64,000 nucleotides of DNA from Epiperipatus broadwayi (taxonomy: Eukaryota; Onychophora; Udeonychophora; Euonychophora; Peripatidae), in contig JAQFVV010012398.1 of NCBI GenBank assembly GCA_028023455.1, positions 6,966,682 through 7,030,681 on the forward strand. Reading direction: 5' to 3'. The number at the start of each line of letters is the position of its first letter. Position 1 is the stretch's first letter. The notes beneath the pieces are model-generated. The model did not search any database and had not been told where the DNA came from. It saw only the letters and a list, made by a program, of their open reading frames with translations. The position numbers and the translations under genes were made by a program. Of this stretch, positions 12,990-23,487 are shown piece after piece.

Positions 12990-13700
12990 AACCACTGACC
13001 TGATGATTGGAAGAATAAAGTATTAATATTGATATTTAATAGAAATAATAAAGAATATATGAGAAAATACAGACCTATCAATCTTCTACCAGTTCTTTAC
13101 AAAATCTTTGCCAGGATAAGAAAATCACATTCAAATATTGAAAGAAGTTATATAAAAAAACCACAATGAATACGAGTTGTCATTATGCTTTTTATTTATA
13201 GATTATGAAAAAGCATTTGACTTATAAACATTTTCACAATAATTAAATGGCGATTCAAAATACTGTTATATTGTTATTGTTTATATTCTGAAGATTATTA
13301 TATTGCTGTACTAATAATTACATCACATATTAACATTATAAAAATTAACATTAAAGCTGTATGATAGAGTAATTCCATATATTTAAAACTTTTTATAGCA
13401 GTTTTGAATAAAGTATTTTGTAGATTAAAAGAAAAAGTTAAGGGAATAAAAAAACAGAAAGCTTATTTAAGTTACCTAGATTTTGCAAATGATGTGAATT
13501 CTGAAAAATGTTTCAGAGTTTTGGGAAAAATTGAAAAAAATTATTCACAGAAAGCAAGTAAATAGATTAAATATAATTGTTAAAAAAAAAAAATCTGAAG
13601 TAATGTTTATAAATCTTTCCTGAAAAAAATTTTCTGCAGAAATTAAGATTCAACATTACAAAATATCAAAGAGAGTGATGAACAAACATTGTTCTATATA
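12990..13700 (+). pseudogene. Decayed RTE-type LINE, copy 2 (RT fragment)
   Basis: Begins at DDWKNKVLILIFNRN (about 12996) and continues RKYRPINLLPVLYKI, then DYEKAFDL (about 13200, catalytic Asp of RT motif A region kept), then LDFANDV (about 13480, counterpart of the FADD/FAED catalytic box), then SEVMFINLS (about 13590). Each has its counterpart in the same order in the LINE at 58.4-61.2 kb. Stops and frameshifts are frequent. It starts almost exactly where copy 1's recognisable RT start ends (11030), so the two could also be one element split by sequence at 11040-12990. Confidence 0.7.
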
Positions 13701-14164
13701 TGACATATTTGTAGTTCACAGATTGATTTGTATTGCCACTGCAAAAGTCTTTCTAGAGTACTATTATTTTAATATTTTGTCAAATGGCCATATTTATTTG
13801 CAAGTGGGAAGCTATGACTCAAAGGCATTTGAAAAAATAGTATTGGTTTTATAAACACAATTGGCAACTGTTTTAGAATTTATCACAACCAGAAGATTTG
13901 ATGTCAAAATTTTTTTATTAGTTTTAAAAAAATTAATGCTTTCATATTTAAAATAATGACCTTTTATGAATTATATTATAATTAGGAGTTATAATGTAAA
14001 ATTAATTATAAAAATTATAAAATTTAGATTTATTGCCCAGGAGTTCAAAAAAAGTTTGAGCACAAGAAGTGACAGATTGAAGCTACAATATACAGATTTT
14101 GGACAGCAGAGTTCATAATTAAATTATGCAGAGCAAAAAGTAATCAAATGCTTTATTACTCAGG

Positions 14165-14360
14165 AGTTACACAGAGGCAAAACTCTCCATACAGTAGGAC
14201 CACTCAGTGATAGGGATTTTATGCACAAACCTTCCTGCATTCATTGATTACTCTGGCTTGCACTGAATGGTGCTACTGTATGGATAGTTTTGCCTTTGTG
14301 TAAACAGCTTGTGTAAGCATAAACAATGGTAATCATGTGATGTTTAGTGGTTTAATACCA
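14165..14360. repeat. FB1 foldback element, copy 2
   Basis: Inverted arms: ACAGAGGCAAAACTCTCC at about 14170 and its complement ending near 14302. The core is TAGGGATTTTATGCACAAAC. The 3' flank (AAACAGCTTGTGTAAGCAT... to GTGATGTTTAGTGG) is shared with copy 3, so the element extends past the palindrome. Confidence 0.8.
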
Positions 14361-14649
14361 ATCCTGCTTAATAGAATTATGGTAACTGTGGTTATTAAAG
14401 AACCAAAGACACCAAAATGTATGGATGCTGAACAGAGTTCAGATCTATATGACTATACAAGCTAATGAGCTTAAATTAGAAACATTATTGGGTTTTCATT
14501 TTGGACTTAAAGCATTATAATTAGCTAATAAGATAAAAGGTGACTGCTGGATGGTTGCATTAGATCCTAAGAAATAGGTGCAACACTTTCAGATCCAATG
14601 CTCCTCACTAATGAAAGCCACAAGTTAAAAACTAGTCTGGGTATATTGG

Positions 14650-14815
14650 ATGGGTAGGTGCTAGATAGGGATTTTATGCACAAACCTTCCTGAATCCATT
14701 GATTATCTTACTTACAGAGTAGCACTACTCTATGGAGAGTTTTGCTTCTGCGTAAACAGCTTATGTAAGTATAAAAAATGGTGATCATGTGATGTTTAGT
14801 GGTTTACTCAGGAGC
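14650..14815. repeat. FB1 foldback element, copy 3
   Basis: Direct repeat of 14206-14360 at high identity: TAGGGATTTTATGCACAAAC, GAGAGTTTTGC, then AACAGCTTATGTAAGTAT and GTGATGTTTAGTGG. The left arm is replaced by ATATTGGATGGGTAGGTG, the version also seen in copy 4. Two sub-types of left end therefore exist. Confidence 0.75.
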
Positions 14816-17699
14816 TCTTAAGAAATTTGACCATCAGAATTAACACAATTGGATCTTATTTCATAGAACTTGATTTCTACTCTACAGAAGCATCAAACCA
14901 TACAGGGTCTTATAAAAATTAATTGTGAACTTTCAATAGGCTGTTAGTACTCTTTATTAAATTGATACTGAGGTTAAAAATAGTCATATCCCAAATATAG
15001 TAATATAACATTTAAATTTATTATTTAGAAGTAACTAATAATTATCCTAACTTTTAATCGTTTCATTAAAAAATAAATTTAAATAATGGAATGAAAATGT
15101 GCATTCATTCAAAAGAACAATGTTGTCTAGTACTCAGATGATGATTACTGTTACTAATGATTTTTAAAAATTTTATTATTTTTTGGCTGTATATATAATA
15201 TAAAAATTTAGAGGCAAAAATTCAATGACTGATAAAAAGCTTAAAAAAATGATTAGTGTATTAAAGCTACTAAGAAAATTAAATCATTTATTAAATATAG
15301 TTATTTAAAAGCTTGTGTTGACAATTGTAAGTAATACATAAACGTTTTATTTAAATTATTTTATGTGTGTTAAGATAACAAATTCTTACAATCTCTTTGT
15401 CTTTATGAAAAGTCATCTACAAAATGGCATTCTAAAGTTACATGAATTGAATATATGTCTTGAATAATTATTTTTGTGACATTGTAGTAGTACATATAAA
15501 CTTCAAGTCTATTTTGTCACATTAATATATATCATATAATTGTTTTCTTATAATGCTTTTTTTCTATTAAAGATGCTTTACCATTAAAAATTTCATTATT
15601 TTATAACCAATATTTTCTGATACTAAAAGGGTTTCCTGAAACTTTGATCTCTGTACTTTTTGTAATTATTTAAAAATACTTTTAGAGAACTTACTAAATT
15701 CTATTTTTTTAATACAAACAATTCCAATCTTATAATCTCTTAATAAATATTCATCCTAATGAGGAAAATCAATATATCTATAATTACATTAACAGGCTTC
15801 TAGTTTTTCTTGACTTCCAATATCTTTACAGATATTCATTGGTTGGTCATTATTTCATTCTTTTTTACGTTTTTTTTCATTCAAAAATTCAAATGAACTA
15901 AGAGTCTTAGATTTCACATTAAAATAATTATATATCCGTTTTCTAATTAAAAAATTAATGATTAAGTAGACTGCTAATAAAGAATTGGGTAGCTGATTTG
16001 GTTAGTTAAGTAAGCTTGCTTAGAAATTGTTAAGGTTACAAGTTTCATTTTAGCTCAATCCTCAAATCACAAGAATGTGGGTAAAAAAACAATCCTCATT
16101 CAAAAATCTCACAGAATTAAAAATCTTTCCAGATTTTTTCTCCCTGAGTATTAATTGAATAATGCAAAATTAATTGTCTGTAAAATAATAGCTAGATGTT
16201 AATTCAGGAACCAGTATTGAGTAGCAGTTAAAATGTTTGTTGTCTGAATATATAGGAAAAGCAAAAAAACGAATAACTTTTACAGTATGGGAATAGTTTT
16301 TTTTTTTCTTTTTTCAGATACAAACGTATATTCCAGGCTTTTGAACGTGATTATCAAATATTTTAATAATTTCAATAAGCCACCCATCTCTTTCTCTCTC
16401 TATATATAAATCAATGCTAAAATGAAAATCCAACATTGAAAATATGAATTCACCTAACTTTAAATTTTCCATTTGCATTATTTTAACGCAAAGTTCGCTG
16501 AAAAAAAGGTAAATCTTTTTTCTACTGCAATTAATATCTTAAAAAGAAATACTTAAAATCTTACTGGAAGAAGAAAGAAGATTGACTTGAATTATTTTTA
16601 ATTAATTAATAATATGCATATACTTTGCATAATCAAGAAGTCTTTCATCTCCCGTAACTACGTGCAAAAATCTATTCTGCCTTTTTTCTTTTTGAATAAC
16701 CTTGAAATTTTATTTTTTATTGGTATTGATGGCAAGTACATTTATAGAATTATAATTACGAGTGCGTGTCTATATACACCTGAAAGCTCTTTTCATTTTG
16801 GACTGTTTTCTTCTTATACGAATACATAAAAAGCAAAACACATGTGCAAACTTGCTATAGATGACATACATTTATATTAAACAAATTTTTAACTACATGC
16901 CACACTGAATTTTATTAGTTTATACAGATATATTAATTAATAATATAGAGACTTGTATATATATCTGTAATATTGTGGTAGCAACCATTCTTTGCACGCG
17001 CGCTAAAATTGACAGGTACTCTTTCGTCAGTAACTGTTTCAAATCATAGGTAGACTATTTTATACATGCGTTGAGTCGCGTGATATGAAGAATATAATGC
17101 AATTATCAATAAAAATTTAATTTACAAACATTATTATCATAAATTAGAAATCATCAACGAACAATACCGTAATAATTTTCAGGATATTGAAATTATTGTT
17201 TTTTAGTTTTTAAATAGTGATGGTTATTTTTTTAGCCTTATTTCTTTCTTTGATATTTTCATTTTCTGGCAACATATAACATTTTGCTCTAATAGTATAG
17301 AAGCTGAAGTTATTGTGAAAATTGTGAAATCAATTAAAATATCCACACTATTTTTTTTATCAATAATTTAGGGCATGTAATAAATTTTCCATACTTTAAG
17401 AGGGTCAATTATTTTTCAATCTAATTTTTTTTTCTCAAGATTTTTATCGAAAATTTTTAGGCAGTATCCACTCATAATTCTACCTATGCAGAAAGCAAAA
17501 ATAGGCACATTAAATGTTTCCAAATTATTTCATGAATCAAATTTTTTAGAAAAAAGACAGATTTTGTGACTTATATAAAAATGTAACTGTTTTAAATGTA
17601 AATACATTTAAAAATATATATTAAAAGATCGAATTTATAAATAAATTTTTGCCAATTCAATAAAAGGGGGGGGGGAATAAAGTAGAATATATATATATA
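14816..17699. other. AT-rich region without a recognised feature
   Basis: The longest frame (16614-16829) has no recognisable motif. A short pyrimidine (CT)n stretch occurs near 16385-16405 and a run of nine G at about 17668-17676. No RNA gene or repeat family was seen. Confidence 0.45.
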
Positions 17700-17935
17700 T
17701 ATTGGACTATTTTCATAATCTAATATAAATATTGAATGTCTATAGAAAAAATTAACTTTATTTAAATATTCCAAATATATTCAATCGTTAGTAAGAGCAC
17801 ACAGGTTAATATATGCACAACGTTTCCAGAGGTATTATTCTTCCCTCTTCTTCAGATGTTTCTGGCCTGATCAGTGACAGTACCAGCATGGCAATCGAAC
17901 CTGGATCCTTAGATTCTAAGAGCAAAGTTGATTAG
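17700..17935 (-). repeat. Penelope-like terminal repeat with tRNA-like B box, minus strand
   Basis: On the minus strand the order is: B-box-like GGTTCGATTGC (complement of 17891-17901, 10 of 11 consensus positions), a conserved spacer, a hammerhead-like core (17819-17855), then an AT-rich tail ending at the (TA)n near 17690-17702. It is the mirror image of 18500-18740 and sits beside a minus-strand endonuclease fragment, forming the left arm of a large inverted repeat. Confidence 0.75.
17819..17855 (-). ncRNA. Hammerhead-ribozyme-like motif in Penelope terminal repeat
   Basis: On the minus strand: CTGAAGA (17849-17855), then a stem AGAGG...CCTCT closing an A-rich loop, then GGAAACGTTG. This is the hammerhead arrangement CUGANGA - helix II - GAAA, with one extra G before GAAA. 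Penelope-like elements are known to carry such motifs in their terminal repeats. Whether helices I and III form and self-cleavage occurs cannot be told here. The plus-strand partner at 18616-18650 has GAAA changed to AAAA. Confidence 0.5.
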
Positions 17936-17939
17936 TGGT

Positions 17940-18150
17940 TTCCATACATTATGTTTAGTCACACTAAATTGCTGGAATTGATTGCCATTGTCATCTGAGC
18001 AGCTTCTTTAAATTTTCTTCTTTGTGCCTTTTCTTCACTATCCAATATTTTTGTATTTCTCCAATTAAACATATGCTCATGGTCTGATACCTTAGACACA
18101 TCTGTTTTCTCTCTTCTAATCATCAGTTTGTGTTCTTGCAAGGGCTTTTC
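17940..18150 (-). pseudogene. Penelope-like GIY-YIG endonuclease fragment, inverted
   Basis: The minus-strand frame contains EHKLMIRREKTDVSKVSDH and EHMFNWRNTKILDSEE, nearly the same peptide as the endonuclease ends at 18171-18480 and 20790-21090. The frame is cut just before the YIG segment, at the junction with the plus-strand copy. It is the 3' end of a 5'-truncated copy lying head-to-head with the next one. Single-copy coding potential is lost. Confidence 0.75.
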
Positions 18151-18159
18151 AATGAGACA

Positions 18160-18480
18160 ACTGTGAAAGAATGTATATTAATGACATCAGTCATCCCATT
18201 GAAAAGTTTTTGCAAGAATACAGCCTGATGATTAGAAGAGAGAAAACAGATGTGTCTAAAATATCAAAGAACATATGTTCAATTGGGAAAATACAAAAGT
18301 ATTGGATAGAGAAGAAAAGGTACAAAAAAGAAAATTTAAAAAAACTGCTCACATGATAATGGCTAACAATACCATAAGTCAACCTAATGTGACTATACAT
18401 AATGTATGGAAACCATTAATCAACTTTGCTCTTAGGAAAAAGTGGCAAAATCAGAAGAACTTCATAGATATAAGTATATG
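18160..18480 (+). pseudogene. Penelope-like GIY-YIG endonuclease fragment (5' terminal repeat copy)
   Basis: Begins inside the endonuclease at MYINDISHPIEKF (the YIG motif reads YIN here), then MIRREKTDVSKIS, and an alternative frame gives the following NWENTK segment. It is followed directly by the tRNA-like repeat. The same endonuclease-plus-tail block occurs again at the 3' side (20790-21130), so this looks like the upstream terminal repeat of the 18.8-21.1 kb element. Confidence 0.75.
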
Positions 18481-18499
18481 AAATTTCTATTGACTGTTA

Positions 18500-18740
18500 T
18501 CTTTGTCAGGATGGCTCACTTGGTTAGAGCAATGTATTAAAATTCAATACTCCAGAATCTAAAGGTCCAGATTCAATTCCCATGCTAGTACTGTCAATGC
18601 TCAGGTCAGAAATACCTGAAGAAGAGGAGAGAATAATATCTCTAAAAACATTGTGCTTATGCTATCCTGTGTGCTATTAATAACAGTTGAATGTATTTGA
18701 AATATTTAAATGAAATTAATTTTTTCTAAGGACATTCAGT
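18500..18740 (+). repeat. Penelope-like terminal repeat with tRNA-like A and B boxes
   Basis: The A-box-like TGGCTCACTTGG at 18512-18523 (consensus TRGCNNARYNGG) and B-box-like GATTCAATTCC at 18570-18580 indicate a tRNA-derived RNA polymerase III promoter. A decayed hammerhead-like CTGAAGA...AAAACATTG follows at 18616-18652, then an AT-rich tail. Copies of the whole module are at 7850, 17700 (minus), 41870 (minus) and 42730 (plus). Alone it would be called a tRNA-derived SINE. In this window three of the copies sit directly after Penelope endonuclease sequence. Confidence 0.7.
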
Positions 18741-18799
18741 ACATATCTTAGATGATGGAAATAGTCCAATATATAAATACAACTAAAACACCATAATCA

Positions 18800-21090
18800 C
18801 AAACTTTCAGGAAAGTATTTGGAATGAACCCGATACTATATCAAACTTTAGACATTATAAAAAATTATGTCTAAAGCTGGCTAAAGTAGAAAAACGTTTA
18901 AGTTTTTTATGTAAATGTAAATCTGAAGGGATAATTTCTAAAGATTTGTAACTAAAACCTCCAATTCACTCCCAAAATGCTGAGAAAATTACTCAGACAG
19001 CAAGTGAAGCTCTGTTAAAAAAGAATAAATGCTCAAAGGTTTTCTAAATATCAAACCTTGCATGCCATTAATAATGTAGAATGTTTTAGAAAAAATAAAC
19101 TTACTGATGAAGACTACACAAGAGTTTCTTAAGCAGTAAAAAAATCATATTCTACATTACATGGATAAATAAAAGAATGCCAAAAGAAGAAACTTGCTAA
19201 CCTATATGGTTATATCAAAAATCATAATGTAACAAGCAATGTACAAGCTTCATCTGTTAAAATCTCAGTTCTAAATATTTAACAGATACTGAAAGTTTTG
19301 TTTTTGAAAGATGATTAAACTTTGTCATAACACTCTCTAATATCTGTTTATTAGACGTAATGGCAATCAACCAGGAAGTCACATAAAAATTAGCTTTAGA
19401 AGATGCAGCAGAATTACACTGGGGAATAAAAAGAACACTTGACAAGCAACAAAAATTTGAAGTCAAACATATTCTATGGTGAGTGGAAAGCTATTAAATA
19501 TTTCAAAGTAGATAAATCTATAATTATTCTTCCTGCTGACAAAAGCAATTCAACAGTTTTAATGAACGCAACTGATTATGACAACAAAATATAAAAACTC
19601 TTAATAGCAGGCCAATATAGAAAAGTGCCAAAAATCCATCACCAAGTACAGAAACAAAGTTATGAGCATTACTCAGAAAGCATCACAGGTTCTTCAGTGA
19701 TTCAGAAAAAAGTAAGATAATATATTTCATTTTTATGGTCTACCTAAAATCCATAAATATCAGGTTTTATTAAGACCTATTGTTAGTGCTAGAAATTTAC
19801 CTTGCCAAAATTTGTCAAGATTTCTTTTCAAAGTTGTTAGTCCTTTCTCATACAAATCCCAGCCCTTTGTCAAGGATTGTAAACACTTTGTAGAATAAAT
19901 CAAGAACATAAAAATTGAAAGAAGTAACTTGCTGATAAGTTTTGATGTGTAAAGTTTTTCACAAATATTACATGTGAAGAAGCATTGTCTATTGTAAGGA
20001 AAAGATTGCCAGTATAATGGAACTATTAGATTCTGCATAAAATCTATTTTCAATATATCAAAGAATTTTTCCATCAAAATCAAGAAATGGCTTAGGGCTC
20101 ACCATTGTCACCCCTGATTTTATTTACTTGGAAGAACTTGAACCTGCAGCCATAAAATCTATTCCATATCCACCTATGGTTTGGCTTCACTATGTGAATG
20201 ATACATTTGTTGTTATGGCCACATGGTGAAGCACTACTACAAACTTTCTGAAAACACATCAACAACATATCATTTTTAATTAAATTAACAAATGGAATCA
20301 CAACAAGAACACAAATTGTAATTCTTAGATGTTCTTGTGACAAAACTTCCTCATGGCAAAATCAAAACTACAGTTTACTGAAAATCAACACATACAGGAA
20401 AATACTTAGTCTATACAAAACACAAAACATGGAATTATACTATCACTATAGAACAGAGCAAAAGATGTTTGTTCAGAAATCAGGGATTTGAAAAAGAAAA
20501 GATTTATATAGAACAAACTCTTATAAAAATGGTTATCCATCAGCTGTTATTAAGAAAACATTGAATAGACAACAAAAATAACTATCAAACAAAAAAAACA
20601 ATTATTAATACTGTAGTGTACCCATAGGTACCAAAAATAGCAGACAATTTAAGGAAAATCTGCAATTCATATAACATGAGAACAAATTTTTAGAACCACA
20701 TTACACTATGAGAAATTCTAGCATCTACAAAGCCTAAACTTGAAATGCTGAAAAGAAAAAAACTGCATGTATAAAATTGTTGAAGAATGTATATTGGTGA
20801 GACAAGTCATCTCATTGAAAAATGCTTCCAAGAACACACTTTGATGATTAGAAGAGAGAAAACAGATGTGTCTAAGATAGCAACCCATGCATGTACCAGT
20901 GAACATATGTTTAATTGGGAAAAATATAAAAATATTGGATAGAGAAGAAAGGATACAAAAAAAAAATTGTAAAAAAGCTGTTCACATGACAATGGCAAAC
21001 AATTTCATAAGTCAAACTAGTGTGTCTATACATAAAATATGGAAACCACTGGAGGAGCTTCAGAGATAAGTATATTAAATTTCTACTGAC
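18800..21090 (+). pseudogene. Decayed Penelope-like retroelement: RT and GIY-YIG endonuclease
   Basis: Motifs are readable in order through broken frames. ILPADKSNSTVLMN (about 19525) is the N-terminal RT segment. FYGLPKIHK and LRPIVSA (about 19729-19790) and LLISFDV (about 19935, motif A) follow. GSPLSPLIL (about 20098, motif B) comes next, then WLHYVNDTFVV with the catalytic box YVND at 20191-20202 (usual form YVDD). LDVLVTKLPHGKIKTTVY (about 20325) and a thumb/linker segment (20620-20700) follow. The endonuclease shows YIGET at 20790-20804 and RREKTDVSKIATHACTSEHM. The family encodes a telomerase-like RT fused to a GIY-YIG endonuclease. Stops, frameshifts and the Asp-to-Asn change make it dead. 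Its 3' terminal repeat is cut short at 21161 by the Gypsy-type LTR. Confidence 0.85.
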
Positions 21091-21100
21091 TGTTGTCTTT

Positions 21101-21161
21101 GGTAGGATGGCTCAGTTGCTTAGATAGCTACTTTAAATTTTTAGGAAAATATTATATATAT
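21101..21161 (+). repeat. Truncated tRNA-like start of the Penelope terminal repeat
   Basis: TGGCTCAGTTGCTTAGATAG (from about 21109) is the A-box half of the module seen at 18500. The B box and tail are missing because the next sequence is (TA)n and then the LTR at 21162. This shows that the LTR element, or the event that created the junction, is younger than the Penelope copy. Confidence 0.65.
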
Positions 21162-22925
21162 TGTACCAAGATCATGTTGGTACATATATCTAATTTTCTC
21201 TAAAAATTATTAAAATAAAATACAGTCGTTAAAAAAAAATAGTAAAATAGTACGTACAAGTTTAAAGAGTTTTTTTATTGCAGTTTGTTTTCAAAATGTT
21301 AAATTAAAAGTCAATGAGTTTTTTTTTCTATTATTAGTAGTCCAAATAAAAGTTACAATTAATTAATTAGAAGGGGGAAGGGGTTTGCTTTAGAAAGAGT
21401 TTTTTTTTGTGTTAAAAAAAAAGTAATTTGCTAAAAACAATTAATTCATAATTACGGGGAAATGAAAAGAAGTTGATTTTCAAATAAGTAAAAAATATTT
21501 CTTTTGTGTTAAAGAAACAAAAAATAATCTTAAAACTAATATTGAGTTTATTAGAATAAAATATACATGTGCATAAATGACGAATTAATGTGAGCTTGTT
21601 AGTAAACTATATATGTGGAAGAGAAAACAAAGAAATGATAAATGCATGTATATGTGCTTGTTAAAATAATATTGAAAAAAACACATGAAAATAAATATTA
21701 AAATAAATAAATTCAGCAATATCTACTGATTGAAAACAACATGTTTGCAATGCTATTTAATTAAGAAAGAATCTGTAAACAACAAAGCAATTAAACTCTT
21801 ATCAATTGAAATCGAAAGCAGTGGAGAATGGATTTTCGCTGGCGGCTATGAAAACATACTACAAAAAATGACAACAAGTCATTACATAAATAGACCTAAA
21901 TTTTTACACAGAGTCAGTTTCAGTTCAGTTTTAGTTTTGATTAGTCAATCTATGAGTCCAATTCATCAATCAATCATGCAATGTTAATAGTTTCATCGGA
22001 ACATATGATGAACTCTGCCTGAGATGAAGTAACAGCCATCCAATAAGTGAGAGCCACCTGAGTATCTACTGTCATAATAATAATGCCATGAAATGAATAA
22101 CCATCCTCAACCTTAATAAAAGAAGTAACCAGGATCATCAATCAACAGGAATCCTCCATAGAAGTATAAAACCAGCCGGCTGGTAATAAAACAAGTCAGA
22201 AACACATTGGAAACACAGGAAGCAAACAACCAAAATCTTTATGCTTCAAAAACCTAGGTCTTTAATAACTTTCTTATTTCCATTTATAAATTCAAAGTAC
22301 TCATTGCCATCCATAAAGCCTCCAGAGTCAGTAGTAAAGGAACTCTTATCGCCGCATAAAGAACTATTGATGTGCATGTTGGTTTGAATGCCTTATATTT
22401 AATATTTATCATACTATTTAATACTGTATCATTTAATGTTGTTATATTATATTTTCATGTGTATTTAAAATATGTGTTTGTGGTCATATATAAGTACCTT
22501 AAATGTTTATGTTAATTAAAAAATATCTAAAAATAGTTTAAAACTTTAATAATTAGTGTTTAATTAAAATAAATTGACTTTTAAACTTAATATCTGTCCA
22601 TCGATTCTTTATCATTAATTAAGTATATTTTACCATTAGTTAAATTTAATAAAGTGCTATTGTAGTGTCAATTGAGCTAGTCATAGAATAATCTTAGGCA
22701 CTGAGTTAGTTTTCCATTGTTCAAAACATGTTATTCCACTCTTTGGGGTAGTTAATTGGCACACAGAATATTTCTACCAAAACAAAAGAGCACTTTGAAT
22801 GATCGGTATTAAAGTCAGTAGCCAGAGAAAAAATTATGTCCTGGAAATGTAATGCTAGATATATATTTTATAGCTTCTCTACCTAAGAGGCCAGTACGAA
22901 AATATCATATAACCCATTCAGTACA
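21162..22925 (+). mobile_element. 5' LTR of Gypsy-type retrotransposon
   Basis: A 1.76 kb LTR beginning TGTACCAAG directly after a TA run and ending ATTCAGTACA. It aligns with the 3' LTR from 27563 and with solo LTRs at 1479-3226 and 30790-32382. It contains a G-rich tract (21371-21382) beside AATTAATTAG. The first 23 bases form a hairpin (TGTACCAA...TTGGTACA). The frame at 21730-21987 is conserved with 28102-28359 in the 3' LTR because both are LTR. No known protein was recognised in it. No convincing tRNA primer-binding site was seen immediately after 22925. Confidence 0.85.
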
Positions 22926-23487
22926 ATTAGCATTCCAAATATAGGGCTGAACCTCAGAAACAACAGTAAGTAAATAGTTCATTTCTTGTTTGAAATTTTA
23001 AAAAAAAATTTTTTTAAAAAAAAGCTAAATACAACAGTAAGTAAATACTTCGTTTCTTGTTTGAAATTAAAAAAAAAAATTTGTTTAAAGAAAAGCTAAA
23101 TTACATATTTTAAAGTTGTTTATTTATTTATTTTTTTTAAAAAAAGAATTGACAGAAACTTTTTTTTCTTTAAATGAAAAGAGATTTTGTCATTTATGTT
23201 AGTTAAAATAAATCATTCTGTTAAATGGAGACAGATGTTTTGGGCAGAGTTAAGGCATTAAGAATGGGTAGAGAAAAAGGACAGGGAGTGGAGTCAGTCG
23301 TATGTTCTGTTTTTTAAAAAAATAAATAAATAAACAGTTCATATTTAAATTTAGTGAAATAGAAATATTGTTTCAAAATAGAGAAATGGAAAAAGATATA
23401 GAGGTGAAGGGATTAATAAAAAAAAGTAGAGGCATTAGAAAGGGAACATGAGAATATAAAAACATGGGTGCACATACATAAAATGGA
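22926..23487 (+). repeat. Gypsy-type 5' leader with tandem duplication
   Basis: Non-coding leader between LTR and gag. A 70-bp unit containing CAACAGTAAGTAAATA, TTTCTTGTTTGAAAT and AAAGCTAAAT is present twice in tandem (about 22961-23030 and 23031-23101). A 19-bp unit (CATACATAAAATGGAG) is doubled just before gag at 23473-23507. Both look like replication slippage. Confidence 0.7.

Noticed and set aside
21730-21987. 85-codon frame conserved at 28102-28359, looking like a conserved gene
   Set aside because: Both lie inside the paired LTRs, so the conservation is due to LTR identity. The mirrored frame fragment in the solo LTRs is not kept open.
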